Source: JAKALX01 sp964508715 (GTDB lineage Bacteria; Chloroflexota; Dehalococcoidia; Tepidiformales; Tepidiformaceae). Taken from it: DNA of 11,549 nt. The stretch lies in assembly GCA_964508715.1 (NCBI GenBank), contig CAZDUX010000040.1:1-11549 (forward strand), given 5' to 3'. A program made the translations under genes and the position numbers. Shown piece by piece: positions 1 to 7,445 of the stretch (positions within the stretch are counted from its first letter, which is position 1; the number at the start of each line of letters is the position of its first letter). The notes under the pieces are model-generated. The model did no database searches. It was given only the letters and a program-made list of their open reading frames with translations, and was not told the origin of the DNA.

Positions 1-39
1 CCCGTCTCTGCCGTCCTCGCCGTCTATGAACGCCAATGA
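1..39 (+). CDS. Possible 3' tail of an upstream gene (partial)
   Basis: Frame 1 reads PVSAVLAVYERQ and stops at TGA 37-39. Eight of the twelve sense codons end in C, which matches the codon style of the neighbouring genes. The other two plus frames give low-complexity Pro/Ser- or Arg-rich peptides, and the minus strand has no ATG here. Twelve residues are too few to name a product, so this is only a plausible coding tail cut by the window edge. If real, the next gene begins 140 nt downstream. Confidence 0.3.
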   Translation, partial: PVSAVLAVYERQ

Positions 40-128
40 TCAGCGAATCCTTAGCGGAAAGGACTGGTCTTGTAGATATCGCAACGATGAAGAGCGGCCC
101 GGTGAGTGTGTTGCAGGCCTCCCGTGCC

Positions 129-134
129 TACACT
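129..134 (+). promoter_or_regulatory. Candidate -10 box (TACACT) for the acyl-CoA dehydrogenase gene
   Basis: TACACT matches the TATAAT consensus at four of six positions and would start transcription near 141, leaving a leader of about 40 nt before the ATG at 180. No convincing -35 hexamer sits 16-18 nt upstream; TTGCAG at 111-116 is too close. Its location inside the in-frame extension from 36 supports the later start. Weak prediction. Confidence 0.25.
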
Positions 135-179
135 AGCCGGGCCGCACTCGCGACAAGATCCACTCGCCGGAGCCGCTCG

Positions 180-1358
180 ATGGTCGATTTCACCTTCTCG
201 CCCGAAACCGAACAGTGGCGCTCGGAGCTTCGCGCCTTCCTCAAAGCCGAACTCCCGGAAGGGTTCGAAGGCAGCGACGACTTCTTCGACAATGAGGAGC
301 AGGTTGGTTTCGCGCGGCAGCTCACGCGGAAGCTCGGTGCAAAGCACTGGTTTGCACCCGCATGGCCCGAGAAGTACGGCGGCATGGGCAAGGATTCCCT
401 CTGGCAGATGATCCTGAACGAGGAGATGGCCTACCAGCGCGCCCCCGCAAGCGGCCGCCTCTTCACTATCGGCATCACCGGCCCCACGGTCATGGTCAAT
501 GCCAGCGACGAGCAGAAGCTGCGCTGGCTCCCCGCCATGGCCGCCGGTGAGGACTGGTACTGCCAGGGCTTCAGCGAACCGGGCTCCGGGTCGGATCTCG
601 CGAGTATGCAGACTCGGGCGGTCCGCGATGGCGACGAGTACCTGATCAACGGTCAGAAGATCTGGACATCAAACGGCCATGTTGCCGACAAGATGCTCCT
701 CCTCGCACGCACGGACCCCGATGTCCCCAAGCACAAGGGCATCTCCGCCTTCATCGTCGATATGAAAACCCCCGGCATCACCGTCCGGGGCATCCCGAAC
801 ATCGCCTATCGCCGCGACTTCAACGAAGTGTTTTTCGAGGACGTACGTATCCCTGCCGCCAACCTCTTCGGGGGCGAGAACCGTGGCTGGTACGTGGCTG
901 CCACCACGCTCGACTTCGAACGTTCCAACATCGCCGCAATCAGCGGCGCCCGTCGCACCATCCACGACCTGGTCCGCTGGGCGAAGGAGACGCATCCTGG
1001 TGGACGACCCTGGGACAAGCCCGAAGTCCGAACCAAGCTCGCCGACCTCGTGATCGATGTCGAGGTTGGCCGTCTCGTTGCCTATCGCACCGCCTGGCTC
1101 CAGGCGAAGGGGGAGGTACCCAATTACCAGGCCTCTATCGGGAAGGTCTGGATGGCACTCCTCGGTATCAAGGTCGGGAACGTCGGTGTGAATCTGATGG
1201 GCCCATACGGCCAGCTCGGGCCCGGGTCGAAATGGGCGCAACTCCACGGGCGTGTGCTGACCAGCTACCTGCTCGCCGCCTCAGGGCCCATTGGTGGTGG
1301 CACGAGCGAAATCCAGCGCAATATCATCGCCCAGCGAGGCCTTGGCCTGCCCCGATAG
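180..1358 (+). CDS. Acyl-CoA dehydrogenase (FadE-like)
   Basis: This 392-residue flavoprotein should oxidise an acyl-CoA to its trans-2-enoyl-CoA, passing electrons to an electron-transfer flavoprotein in the cytoplasm. The N-terminal helical domain is followed by the family signature at residues 131-164 (FSEPGSGSDLASMQTRA, then GQKIWTS), which packs on FAD and substrate. The C-terminal helical domain ends with GGGTSEIQRNIIAQRGLGLP (372-391). Medium-chain enzymes carry their catalytic Glu just before the GT of this motif; here that position is Gly373. The base is more likely Glu247 in TLDFER, as I recall for isovaleryl-CoA and several mycobacterial FadE enzymes. The frame stays open back to 36, but those 48 residues are not family-like; homology begins at MVDFTFSPE, so I start at 180 although no strong Shine-Dalgarno is visible. 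The substrate cannot be read from the sequence; branched-chain, steroid side-chain or long-chain acyl-CoA are all possible. No other beta-oxidation gene is adjacent. Confidence 0.93.
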   Translation: MVDFTFSPETEQWRSELRAFLKAELPEGFEGSDDFFDNEEQVGFARQLTRKLGAKHWFAPAWPEKYGGMGKDSLWQMILNEEMAYQRAPASGRLFTIGITGPTVMVNASDEQKLRWLPAMAAGEDWYCQGFSEPGSGSDLASMQTRAVRDGDEYLINGQKIWTSNGHVADKMLLLARTDPDVPKHKGISAFIVDMKTPGITVRGIPNIAYRRDFNEVFFEDVRIPAANLFGGENRGWYVAATTLDFERSNIAAISGARRTIHDLVRWAKETHPGGRPWDKPEVRTKLADLVIDVEVGRLVAYRTAWLQAKGEVPNYQASIGKVWMALLGIKVGNVGVNLMGPYGQLGPGSKWAQLHGRVLTSYLLAASGPIGGGTSEIQRNIIAQRGLGLPR

Positions 1359-1396
1359 CAGACCAACCAGCTCACGCATTGCCGTGCATCTCGTCG

Positions 1397-1402
1397 TAGA
1401 AT
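1397..1402 (+). promoter_or_regulatory. Candidate -10 box (TAGAAT) upstream of the methyltransferase
   Basis: TAGAAT matches TATAAT at five of six positions in the 142-nt gap after the dehydrogenase. It would start transcription near 1409, about 90 nt before the ATG at 1501. No recognisable -35 lies 16-18 nt upstream, and there is no terminator hairpin between the two genes, so read-through from the dehydrogenase is equally possible. Confidence 0.3.
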
Positions 1403-1500
1403 GTCGGCATCACCGCCGAGCCCACCGGCCCTGATGGGAGTCGCGGCGGATTGATCCTGCAAGGAAAGGGCTTCAGTCGCACCGCGATGGAGGCCCTGCC

Positions 1501-2289
1501 ATGACCCGGATCCCTCGAAGCGTTTGGAATCCCACCCAGTACGAGAAGTTCCGCGACGAGCGAAGCCAGCCGTTCTACGACCTCCTTGCTCTCGTTACAC
1601 CGTGCCCTGGCGGCCGCGTCGCCGACCTCGGATGCGGTACCGGTGAGCTCACACGCGATCTCCACGAGGCCACCCGGGCCGCCGAGACCACCGGCATCGA
1701 CAGCTCCGACACGATGCTCGCCAGGGCCTCGCCCTTCGCCGGCAACGGTCTGCGTTTCGAACAGGCCAGCATCGAAACGTGGGCACCGACAGCGCCGCTC
1801 GATGTGCTGTTCTCGAACGCCGCGCTCCAGTGGGTAAACGGTCATGAGCTGCTCTTTGAACGCCTCGCCGGGTTCATCGCGCCCGGCGGCCAGCTGGCCA
1901 TCCAGGTGCCGGCTAACAACGACCACCCCTCGCATGTCACAGCGCACCGCATTGCAGCCGGGGAGCCGTTCCTCTCCGCCCTGGATGGCTACGCGCGCGA
2001 ATGGCCGGTTCAGCCGCCTGAGTGGTATGCCGAACTGCTCGACCGCCTGGGTTTTACCACTCAGTCAGTTCGCCTGCAGGTCTATGGGCACCACCTCGCC
2101 TCGCGCGAAGGGGTGATCGAGTGGGTGAGGGGCACGCTGCTCACCGACTACCAGAAACGCCTGCCCGTGGACCTGTGGGAGGAATATCTCGCCCGCTATC
2201 GTGCCGAGCTCCTTCCACGGCTGCGTAACACGCACCCCTATTTCTACGCCTTCAAGCGCATACTCATCTGGGGCCAGAAGGCCGCGTAG
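1501..2289 (+). CDS. tam: SAM-dependent methyltransferase, trans-aconitate 2-methyltransferase type
   Basis: A 262-residue class I methyltransferase with the order of motifs typical of Tam. An N-terminal WNPTQYEKFRDERSQPF (9-25) is followed by SAM-binding motif I VADLGCGTG (40-48), the acidic ribose-binding Asp of TGIDSSDTML (64-73), IETW (91-94), SNAALQW (105-111) and APGGQLAIQVP (127-137). Length is close to E. coli Tam (about 252). Tam methylates trans-aconitate, a spontaneous and inhibitory isomer of the TCA intermediate cis-aconitate. The substrate here is inferred from overall similarity; a related carboxylic acid or another small molecule remains possible. The start is well supported by GGAGG at 1489-1493, seven nt before the ATG. 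No aconitase gene is nearby. The TAG stop at 2287-2289 directly abuts the stop of the convergent peptidase gene. Confidence 0.82.
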   Translation: MTRIPRSVWNPTQYEKFRDERSQPFYDLLALVTPCPGGRVADLGCGTGELTRDLHEATRAAETTGIDSSDTMLARASPFAGNGLRFEQASIETWAPTAPLDVLFSNAALQWVNGHELLFERLAGFIAPGGQLAIQVPANNDHPSHVTAHRIAAGEPFLSALDGYAREWPVQPPEWYAELLDRLGFTTQSVRLQVYGHHLASREGVIEWVRGTLLTDYQKRLPVDLWEEYLARYRAELLPRLRNTHPYFYAFKRILIWGQKAA

Positions 2290-4269
2290 CTACACTTCGA
2301 GCCCGAGACCGCGCAGGAACGCCTGGTTGTTCGGTTCGCGGCCGAGGAAGTTGCGCACCAGTTCGTCGCCATCCACCGAGCCACCCCGCTCGAGCACCGT
2401 CTTGCGGTAGTGCGCTCCCGTCGCCGGGTCGAGCGGTCCGTGCTCCTCGAAGAACGTATACATGTCGTCCCCGAAGACGTGCGACCAGAGATACCCGTAG
2501 TACCCGGCATCGTAGCCGAAAAGGTGCCCGAACCCGGATTGGAAGTGCGTGCCCGGCATGTATGGGAAGCCGGTGATCTCGTGTAGCTCGCGTACCTTTC
2601 GGGTCGTGTCGCCATCGAAGCCGGGCGAGTGGTAAGCGAAGTCGAGCGTTGCAAAGAAGATCTGCCGGAGTGTCATCACCCCCGAATCCAGGTTCTTTGC
2701 CGCCACCATCGCATTCACCAGGTGCTCGGGCAACGGCTCCCCGTTCTCGTGATGCCGCGCAAACCCCGAGAGCACTGACGGCTCCCAGACCCAGTGCTCC
2801 AGCATCTGGGATGGTGCTTCCACGAAGTCCCGTTCGGTTGCCGTCCCGCTAAAGCGCGCCCGCCGGGCCTTCGTCAGCGTCTGATGGAGAATGTGCCCGA
2901 ACTCGTGAAAGAAGGTCACGACCTCCGTATGCCGCAGCAGCGATGGCTGAGTCGCGGTCGGCTTCGTGAAGTTCGCGACGATCGCGCTTACCGGCTTCTG
3001 GTAGCTGCCATCCGCAAGCTGCCGGCCACGCCGGAGCGTGAACGCCGCCGCGTGACCATACGTGTTTGGGCGCGGGAAGAGGTCCATGTAGAAACGGGCG
3101 AAAGGCTCGGTTCCGTCCGCATCGAAGACATCGAACGCCTGCACATCCGGGTTCCAGCGTGGTGCATCCGGCGCCGGCGCGAAGCGAAGCCCGAGCATCG
3201 TCTGCGTCACGTCGAACAACCCCTCGATGCAGGCGTCCAGCGGGAAATACTCGGCGATCTCGAACTCGTTTACCGCGTACTTCGTCTTCAACAGCTCGTT
3301 GTGGTAGTACCGCCAGTCCCAGATGTCGATGTCCGCCTCGCCCTCCGCGCTCGCTGCCGCGCGCAGTCCTTCCATGTCGCGCGCCGCTTTCACGCTCACC
3401 TTTTCACGAAGGTCGGCGAGAAAGCTGGCGACGTTCTCCCGTGTCTTCGCCATCCGCGTCTCGGTCCGGTACGCCGCCCACGAGTCGTATCCGAGTAGCC
3501 GCGCCACCTCGTCACGCAGGCGAATCGCTTCCTCCAGCCTCCGCACATTCTCCTCGCCACCCTTGCGCTGGTCCTTTTCGAAGAGCTGGCGGCGGAGTTC
3601 CCCTGACTTCGCGTTCGCCATGAACGGGTGCAATTCGGGGTACGCGAGCGACACTCGGAAACGGGTTTCAGCACCATCCTCCGTCTTCTTCAGGCTATCG
3701 ACGTAGGCGTCTGGCAATCCCGCGAGTTCCTCGCGGCGAACCATGATCCCGTCATCCCAGTCGTCGATGGCTTTGCGGAACTGGACATCCAGCTCCACGA
3801 GCCGGTCGAACAGGGCGCGCACCCTGGCTCGTTCATCTGGCGGGAGTTCGAACCCGTTGCGCCGGTAGTCCCGCAGTTCGAACTCCAGGAGCCGTTTGTC
3901 TTCGCCGGTGAGCCCTTTCGCCTCCTCGGTCGCTGCGAACTCCCTGACCGCGTTGTACAGGTCCTCCCGAAACGAGAGCGCGATCCCGTACTTCTCCAGC
4001 GTCTCCTCGCACTCTCTTCCTGCGGCCCGCAGTCCCTCGTTGTCCGAGACGTATGCCATGAACCCGTACATGCCGGACACGCGCGCAACCAGTTCGCCCG
4101 CCTCTTCCAGGGCGAGCATGGTATTGGCGAACGTTCGCTCGCCTGCCGGGATCGCCACGATCGCCGCGATCGCGGCATCGCACTCTCGCATCGCATGCTC
4201 GGTCGCGTCTCTCGTTTGCTCCGGTGTCAGTGACGGGAAGTCGATGAGGAAGAGAGGATCGTCTGTCAT
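2290..4269 (-). CDS. M3 family zinc oligopeptidase (thimet oligopeptidase/OpdA type)
   Basis: A 659-residue cytoplasmic metallopeptidase expected to trim short peptides released by proteolysis. There is no signal peptide. The long helical N-terminal half forms the restricted-access channel typical of M3 enzymes. The zinc site is HEFGH (455-459), with the third ligand Glu484 in RDFVEAPSQMLEHWVWEP, exactly 25 residues after the second His as in thimet oligopeptidase. The substrate-positioning motif GHLFGYDAGYYGYLWS (581-596) is present, but the loop between His582 and Tyr586 is one residue shorter than the HLAGGY I recall in the mammalian enzyme. AAGGAG lies seven nt before the ATG and fixes the start. 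It is the downstream gene of a likely two-gene operon with the alpha/beta hydrolase (41-nt gap). Length and motifs indicate an intact gene. OpdA, Dcp and thimet-like subtypes cannot be separated with certainty; FSGTATERDFVEAPSQMLE resembles the thimet branch most. Confidence 0.93.
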   Translation of the reverse strand: MTDDPLFLIDFPSLTPEQTRDATEHAMRECDAAIAAIVAIPAGERTFANTMLALEEAGELVARVSGMYGFMAYVSDNEGLRAAGRECEETLEKYGIALSFREDLYNAVREFAATEEAKGLTGEDKRLLEFELRDYRRNGFELPPDERARVRALFDRLVELDVQFRKAIDDWDDGIMVRREELAGLPDAYVDSLKKTEDGAETRFRVSLAYPELHPFMANAKSGELRRQLFEKDQRKGGEENVRRLEEAIRLRDEVARLLGYDSWAAYRTETRMAKTRENVASFLADLREKVSVKAARDMEGLRAAASAEGEADIDIWDWRYYHNELLKTKYAVNEFEIAEYFPLDACIEGLFDVTQTMLGLRFAPAPDAPRWNPDVQAFDVFDADGTEPFARFYMDLFPRPNTYGHAAAFTLRRGRQLADGSYQKPVSAIVANFTKPTATQPSLLRHTEVVTFFHEFGHILHQTLTKARRARFSGTATERDFVEAPSQMLEHWVWEPSVLSGFARHHENGEPLPEHLVNAMVAAKNLDSGVMTLRQIFFATLDFAYHSPGFDGDTTRKVRELHEITGFPYMPGTHFQSGFGHLFGYDAGYYGYLWSHVFGDDMYTFFEEHGPLDPATGAHYRKTVLERGGSVDGDELVRNFLGREPNNQAFLRGLGLEV

Positions 4270-4310
4270 TGGCTCGCTCCTTGGGTGGCGGCTGGCCGCA
4301 GGGTTTCGAA

Positions 4311-5168
4311 TCAGACTATCGGGTTCGCCCGCAGATGCCCAAGTATCTCCGTGATGACACGCCCCGGCGCTTCCTGGATCAGCCAGTGGCCGTTATCGAG
4401 CTCCACGAATGTGTATGGCCCGGTCATCAGCGCTCGCGCGTTCTCAACTCCCGTCCTGCCGATGGCCGTGTCCTGGTTCCCCCAGATGAGCAACGTCGGT
4501 GTTGAGACTGGCCCGAACTGGACCTGTGGGTCGTCCGGGTCGATCCCCCGCGAACCCCGGTACCAGTTGAGTGCCGCCGTCAGTGCACCCGGTGCGCGAA
4601 AGACCGAGAGATACTCGGCCTTCTCTTCGTCCGAGCTGGCACTCCAGACGTTCCGCAGACCCGCGAAATCGTTCGCCGAAAGGGCGGCCTCCGCAACACC
4701 CGGTTCCTGGAAGAAGGTGATGTACTGGCTCCGCTGTTGCTGGTCCGGATCGGCGCGAATCGCGGCCCCGAATGCGCCGACATGCGGTACCGAAAGTGCG
4801 CTCCAACTCACGATTCGCTCCGGGAACATCGCCACCGCGGCCCACCCGGCTCCAGCACCCCAATCATGCCCCACGAGATGGAATCGCTGCCAGCCGAGGG
4901 CATCGGCGATGGCGCTCACGTCCGAAGCCAGCGAGGCGTAGGTGTAGCTCTCCTTGCCTTCGGGCCGTGCTCCCGGGCTGTAGCCGCGCTGGTCGGGCGC
5001 CACGGCATGGTAACCGTCCTCCGCCAGCCGCTCGAGCAGCGGGATCCACATGTGCGAGGTTTCGGGGAACCCATGGAGGAGCAGCACGGGCTCGCTGCCC
5101 GCCTGCCCTGCCTCCCTCGCTCGAAAGGTCATCCCATTCGCCTGGATTTCTCGGATCGTGACGGTCAT
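4311..5168 (-). CDS. Alpha/beta hydrolase, epoxide-hydrolase type
   Basis: A 285-residue alpha/beta-hydrolase with all features of the soluble epoxide hydrolase/haloalkane dehalogenase branch: oxyanion motif HGFPE (32-36), nucleophile Asp102 in GHDWGA, acid Asp233 in WGNQD and catalytic His261 in NGHW. The cap region carries Tyr149 (QYITFFQEPG) and Tyr203 (NWYRG), at the places where epoxide hydrolases hold their two ring-opening tyrosines. That favours an epoxide hydrolase over a dehalogenase, which would use Trp/Asn halide ligands. The physiological substrate is unknown; detoxification of lipid or xenobiotic epoxides is a reasonable guess. The frame is open upstream to 5270, but the added 34 residues are basic, non-homologous and overlap the divergent gene, so I start at the ATG at 5168 (only a weak GGGGG upstream). 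It probably heads an operon with the M3 peptidase gene. Confidence 0.88.
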   Translation of the reverse strand: MTVTIREIQANGMTFRAREAGQAGSEPVLLLHGFPETSHMWIPLLERLAEDGYHAVAPDQRGYSPGARPEGKESYTYASLASDVSAIADALGWQRFHLVGHDWGAGAGWAAVAMFPERIVSWSALSVPHVGAFGAAIRADPDQQQRSQYITFFQEPGVAEAALSANDFAGLRNVWSASSDEEKAEYLSVFRAPGALTAALNWYRGSRGIDPDDPQVQFGPVSTPTLLIWGNQDTAIGRTGVENARALMTGPYTFVELDNGHWLIQEAPGRVITEILGHLRANPIV

Positions 5169-5221
5169 CGTTGTGCCCCCGGAAACAAGTCGGCGGATTG
5201 TAACGCGGATCACACGGCCCC

Positions 5222-5974
5222 ATGTCGCTGCCTGTAGCCGCCATGAGTCGCATGATTTACCTGATGCCATCCGAAACCGTTGCCCTCGTGCTCGGCGATC
5301 GTCAGCTGGTCATCCCCATCATCCGGAGCACCCGCCGGACACGCACGCTATCCATCTCCGTCGACCCCGGCCAGGGGGTTCGAGTACTCGCCCCGGCCGG
5401 CGTTCCAATGGCCGAGATTCGCTCGCTCGTGGCTCGCAAGGCGTCCTGGATCGAGAGCCGCCTCCAACAGCCTCCTCCGCAAACCGGCGAACGTGCGATA
5501 CCTTCGCATGTCCCGGTTTTTGGATCTCCTACCGCCGTCGTCGTGCGAGACGCAGCGCGATACTCGGCCGAACTCGTCAATGATGTGGTTCTCCTCGGCA
5601 TGCCGGGCGAACCACGCCTCGGGGTGGTCCACGCACTGCTCGAACACCTCTACCGCCTCGAGACCGAGCGTTTTGTTACCCGGGCGGTTCCGCGCTGGGC
5701 CCCTGCTGTTGGCCGCCAGCCCTCGCGTGTCCTGGTTCGCGCCCAGAAGACTCGCTGGGGGAGCTGCGCCGCGGACGGCTCAATCCGCTTCAACCTGCGC
5801 CTCTCCATGCTCAGTCCCGACCTTGCCGACTACGTCGTCGTCCACGAACTGGCGCACCTCATCCGCCGTGACCATTCGCCAGCCTTCTGGACCGAGGTCG
5901 CCCGCGTTCTTCCCCACCATGGCGATCTCAGGGCTTGCCTTCGCCGTGCCGAACGCGAACTCCCCACCTGGTAG
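5222..5974 (+). CDS. YgjP-type zinc metallopeptidase (DUF45, SprT/M48-like)
   Basis: Up to 250 residues with the full DUF45 signature. The N-terminal beta-rich part (IRSTRRTRTLSISVDPGQGV, then KASWI at 73-77) is followed by QKTRWGSC (175-182), the sheet region SIRFNLRLSML, and the zinc motif HELAHLIRRDH (208-218), in which His208, His212 and His218 are the expected ligands and Glu209 the base. The SPAFW that follows (219-223) is also typical. E. coli YgjP belongs to this family; its true substrate is poorly defined, so function is limited to a probable intracellular metal-dependent peptidase. Start choice is uncertain: 5222, 5243, 5252 and 5264 are all in-frame ATGs and none has a good Shine-Dalgarno; family homology begins only around residue 34. 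It is divergent from the hydrolase across a 53-nt gap. The stop codon lies in the loop of a hairpin. Confidence 0.88.
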   Translation: MSLPVAAMSRMIYLMPSETVALVLGDRQLVIPIIRSTRRTRTLSISVDPGQGVRVLAPAGVPMAEIRSLVARKASWIESRLQQPPPQTGERAIPSHVPVFGSPTAVVVRDAARYSAELVNDVVLLGMPGEPRLGVVHALLEHLYRLETERFVTRAVPRWAPAVGRQPSRVLVRAQKTRWGSCAADGSIRFNLRLSMLSPDLADYVVVHELAHLIRRDHSPAFWTEVARVLPHHGDLRACLRRAERELPTW

Positions 5975-5986
5975 TGCCGGGTGGGG
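5962..5986. terminator. Hairpin across the ygjP-like stop codon (possible terminator)
   Basis: CCCCACCTGG (5962-5971) pairs with CCGGGTGGGG (5977-5986): ten pairs including one T-G wobble, around the five-base loop TAGTG, which contains the TAG stop. No T-run follows on either strand, so it is at best a non-canonical terminator or transcript 3'-end stabiliser between convergent genes. Confidence 0.4.
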
Positions 5987-6017
5987 CCAACGCACACCGG
6001 GAAGTGGCCGTTTCAAC

Positions 6018-6035
6018 TGACTGGATCACCAGTCA
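6018..6035. terminator. Hairpin across the oxidoreductase stop codon (possible terminator)
   Basis: TGACTGG (6018-6024) and CCAGTCA (6029-6035) form a perfect 7-bp stem with loop ATCA. The outer three bases of one arm, 6033-6035, are the TGA stop of the minus-strand oxidoreductase. No T-tract follows. Together with the hairpin at 5962-5986 it fills most of the convergent gap. Confidence 0.35.
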
Positions 6036-7259
6036 AGCGGGCAACCGCCCCCTGAGCTTTTCTGCAGTCATCTTCTCGCCGGCGAGAATCAGCTCACGGG
6101 CGGCGCCCACCTGGTCCCACGTGTTCCAGAGCAGTACGCCACGGACGAGGCCGTCTTCGAGGAAATAGAACACCCCCGCCTTACCCGGTTCCGACCAGTC
6201 TGATACCAGCTCAAACTGCGGACCGAACAGGCCGATCGCCTCATACCCATCGTCGAACAGGTCCGAGTAGAAGAATGGCAGGTGGGTGAACGGCTCCCCC
6301 GGCTCGCCCTTTACCGAGGCAACCATCTCGCGGCCAGCCGCCGCCCCCATGTAATACGCGTTGTCTTCGTGCTCAATGCGTAGCCGCCGGCCCATGCCCG
6401 GGAAGGCGAAGTTCGCAACATCGCCCGCTGCATAAACGCCCAGCGTACCTGAGACGGCGGGAGCACCATTCGCCAGGGACGCACGAAGATGCTCATCAAC
6501 CCAGATGCCGTTATCGACCTTCAGCCCCGCCGCCCGTGCAAGCTCGTCGTTTGGCACCGCGCCGATTCCAACAACCATCAGGTCTGCCACCAGGTGTGTT
6601 CCGTCGTCAAGGTCGGCTTCCACGGTGTCCCCGCGCACCGTCGTGGAAACAAGCTTCCGGCCGGCATGGATGGCCACACCCTGCTCCCGGTACTTCTTGC
6701 CAACGAGTTCGGCGATCTCCTGCGGGAGCCTCCCGGCGCCCAGGTGATCCTCCGGGAACACGACATGTACGGTGCTCCCGGCGAGCGTCAGTGCCGCTGC
6801 CATCTCCGCGCCGATGAACCCGCCACCGACGATGATGGCTGTTCGCCCGGGGCCCGACCGTTCGCGCGCGCTCCGATAGTCCGACACATGCCGGTAGGCC
6901 AGGACCGGGCCGCCGCTCGGGGCTCCTGGCAACTCGCGAGCATGGGCGCCCGTTGCGAAGAGGAGCCGCTCGTATCCGGCAACCTCGCCGTCGTCGAGAT
7001 GGACCTCCTTCTTCTGGAGGTCGACTGCGGTGGCACGTTTCCCAAGCCGTACTTCAGCGGCAGTTGCGCCTGTCTTGAGGTCGAGTTTCTTCTCGTCATC
7101 ACCTTTCCACAGGCCCTTGGAAAGCAGCGGACGCTTGTATGGGGCCACCTCCTCTTCACTAATCAGGAGTATCGATCCGTCGGGATCCCCTTTGCGGATG
7201 GCTTTCACCGCCGCGTCGCCGGTCATTCCGCCGCCCAGGACAACATATCGGGAGGTCAC
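6033..7259 (-). CDS. FAD-dependent NAD(P)H oxidoreductase, ferredoxin-reductase/AIF-like
   Basis: A 408-residue two-dinucleotide-fold flavoprotein. The N-terminal FAD site is VVLGGGMTGDAA (6-17), with KRPLLSKGL (42-50) behind it. The NAD site is AIIVGGGFIGAEMAAAL (141-157), followed by a strand ending VVFPE (166-170) whose Glu170 suits NADH. The second FAD motif is VYAAGDV (275-281). The C-terminal part ends in LLWNTWDQVGAARELI, similar to the reductase C-terminal domain of rubredoxin/ferredoxin reductases and AIF. There is no CxxC pair, so it is not a thioredoxin-reductase- or glutathione-reductase-type disulfide enzyme. No ferredoxin, rubredoxin or oxygenase gene is adjacent, so the electron acceptor is unknown. 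The start is GTG, supported by GAGG seven nt upstream. The gene lies 186 nt downstream of nhaA on the same strand and could have its own promoter. Confidence 0.88.
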   Translation of the reverse strand: MTSRYVVLGGGMTGDAAVKAIRKGDPDGSILLISEEEVAPYKRPLLSKGLWKGDDEKKLDLKTGATAAEVRLGKRATAVDLQKKEVHLDDGEVAGYERLLFATGAHARELPGAPSGGPVLAYRHVSDYRSARERSGPGRTAIIVGGGFIGAEMAAALTLAGSTVHVVFPEDHLGAGRLPQEIAELVGKKYREQGVAIHAGRKLVSTTVRGDTVEADLDDGTHLVADLMVVGIGAVPNDELARAAGLKVDNGIWVDEHLRASLANGAPAVSGTLGVYAAGDVANFAFPGMGRRLRIEHEDNAYYMGAAAGREMVASVKGEPGEPFTHLPFFYSDLFDDGYEAIGLFGPQFELVSDWSEPGKAGVFYFLEDGLVRGVLLWNTWDQVGAARELILAGEKMTAEKLRGRLPA

Positions 7260-7445
7260 AGGTTCGCCTCGTTGGTAAATGTTTCTTTAACGGTAGCTCG
7301 CGTCGCGTAGCGGTACCGAACGTGGCCAACGATACATCTCTCGAATTGGTAACAATCGTGCGAGGGTTCCTATCCCCCGCATCGTGGAACCAGCGGAACC
7401 CCACGGTGGCTGGCAACACGCAGCGCGCACGATGGCCCTCGACCG

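Noticed and set aside
36..179. In-frame N-terminal extension of the acyl-CoA dehydrogenase (48 residues, Ser/Arg-rich, looking like a targeting presequence)
   Set aside because: It has no family similarity, contains a candidate -10 box, and family homology begins at the ATG at 180. Bacterial acyl-CoA dehydrogenases need no presequence.
2794..4233. Long plus-strand open frames (234 and 201 codons) opposite the M3 peptidase
   Set aside because: Antisense shadows rich in Arg and Pro, without ribosome-binding sites or recognisable domains.
5200..5205. GTAACG hexamer in the hydrolase/ygjP-like divergent promoter, resembling the HxlR half-site
   Set aside because: A single six-base half-site without a partner is expected by chance.
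6489..7310. 273-codon plus-strand open frame opposite the FAD oxidoreductase
   Set aside because: Shadow of a high-GC gene: low-complexity composition, no motif, and the minus-strand frame has complete FAD/NAD motifs.
7380..7434. CATCGTG/CACGATG inverted repeat between nhaA and the FAD oxidoreductase
   Set aside because: Seven-bp arms around a 41-nt loop with no T-run; too weak to call an nhaA terminator. I see no clear terminator in that 186-nt gap.
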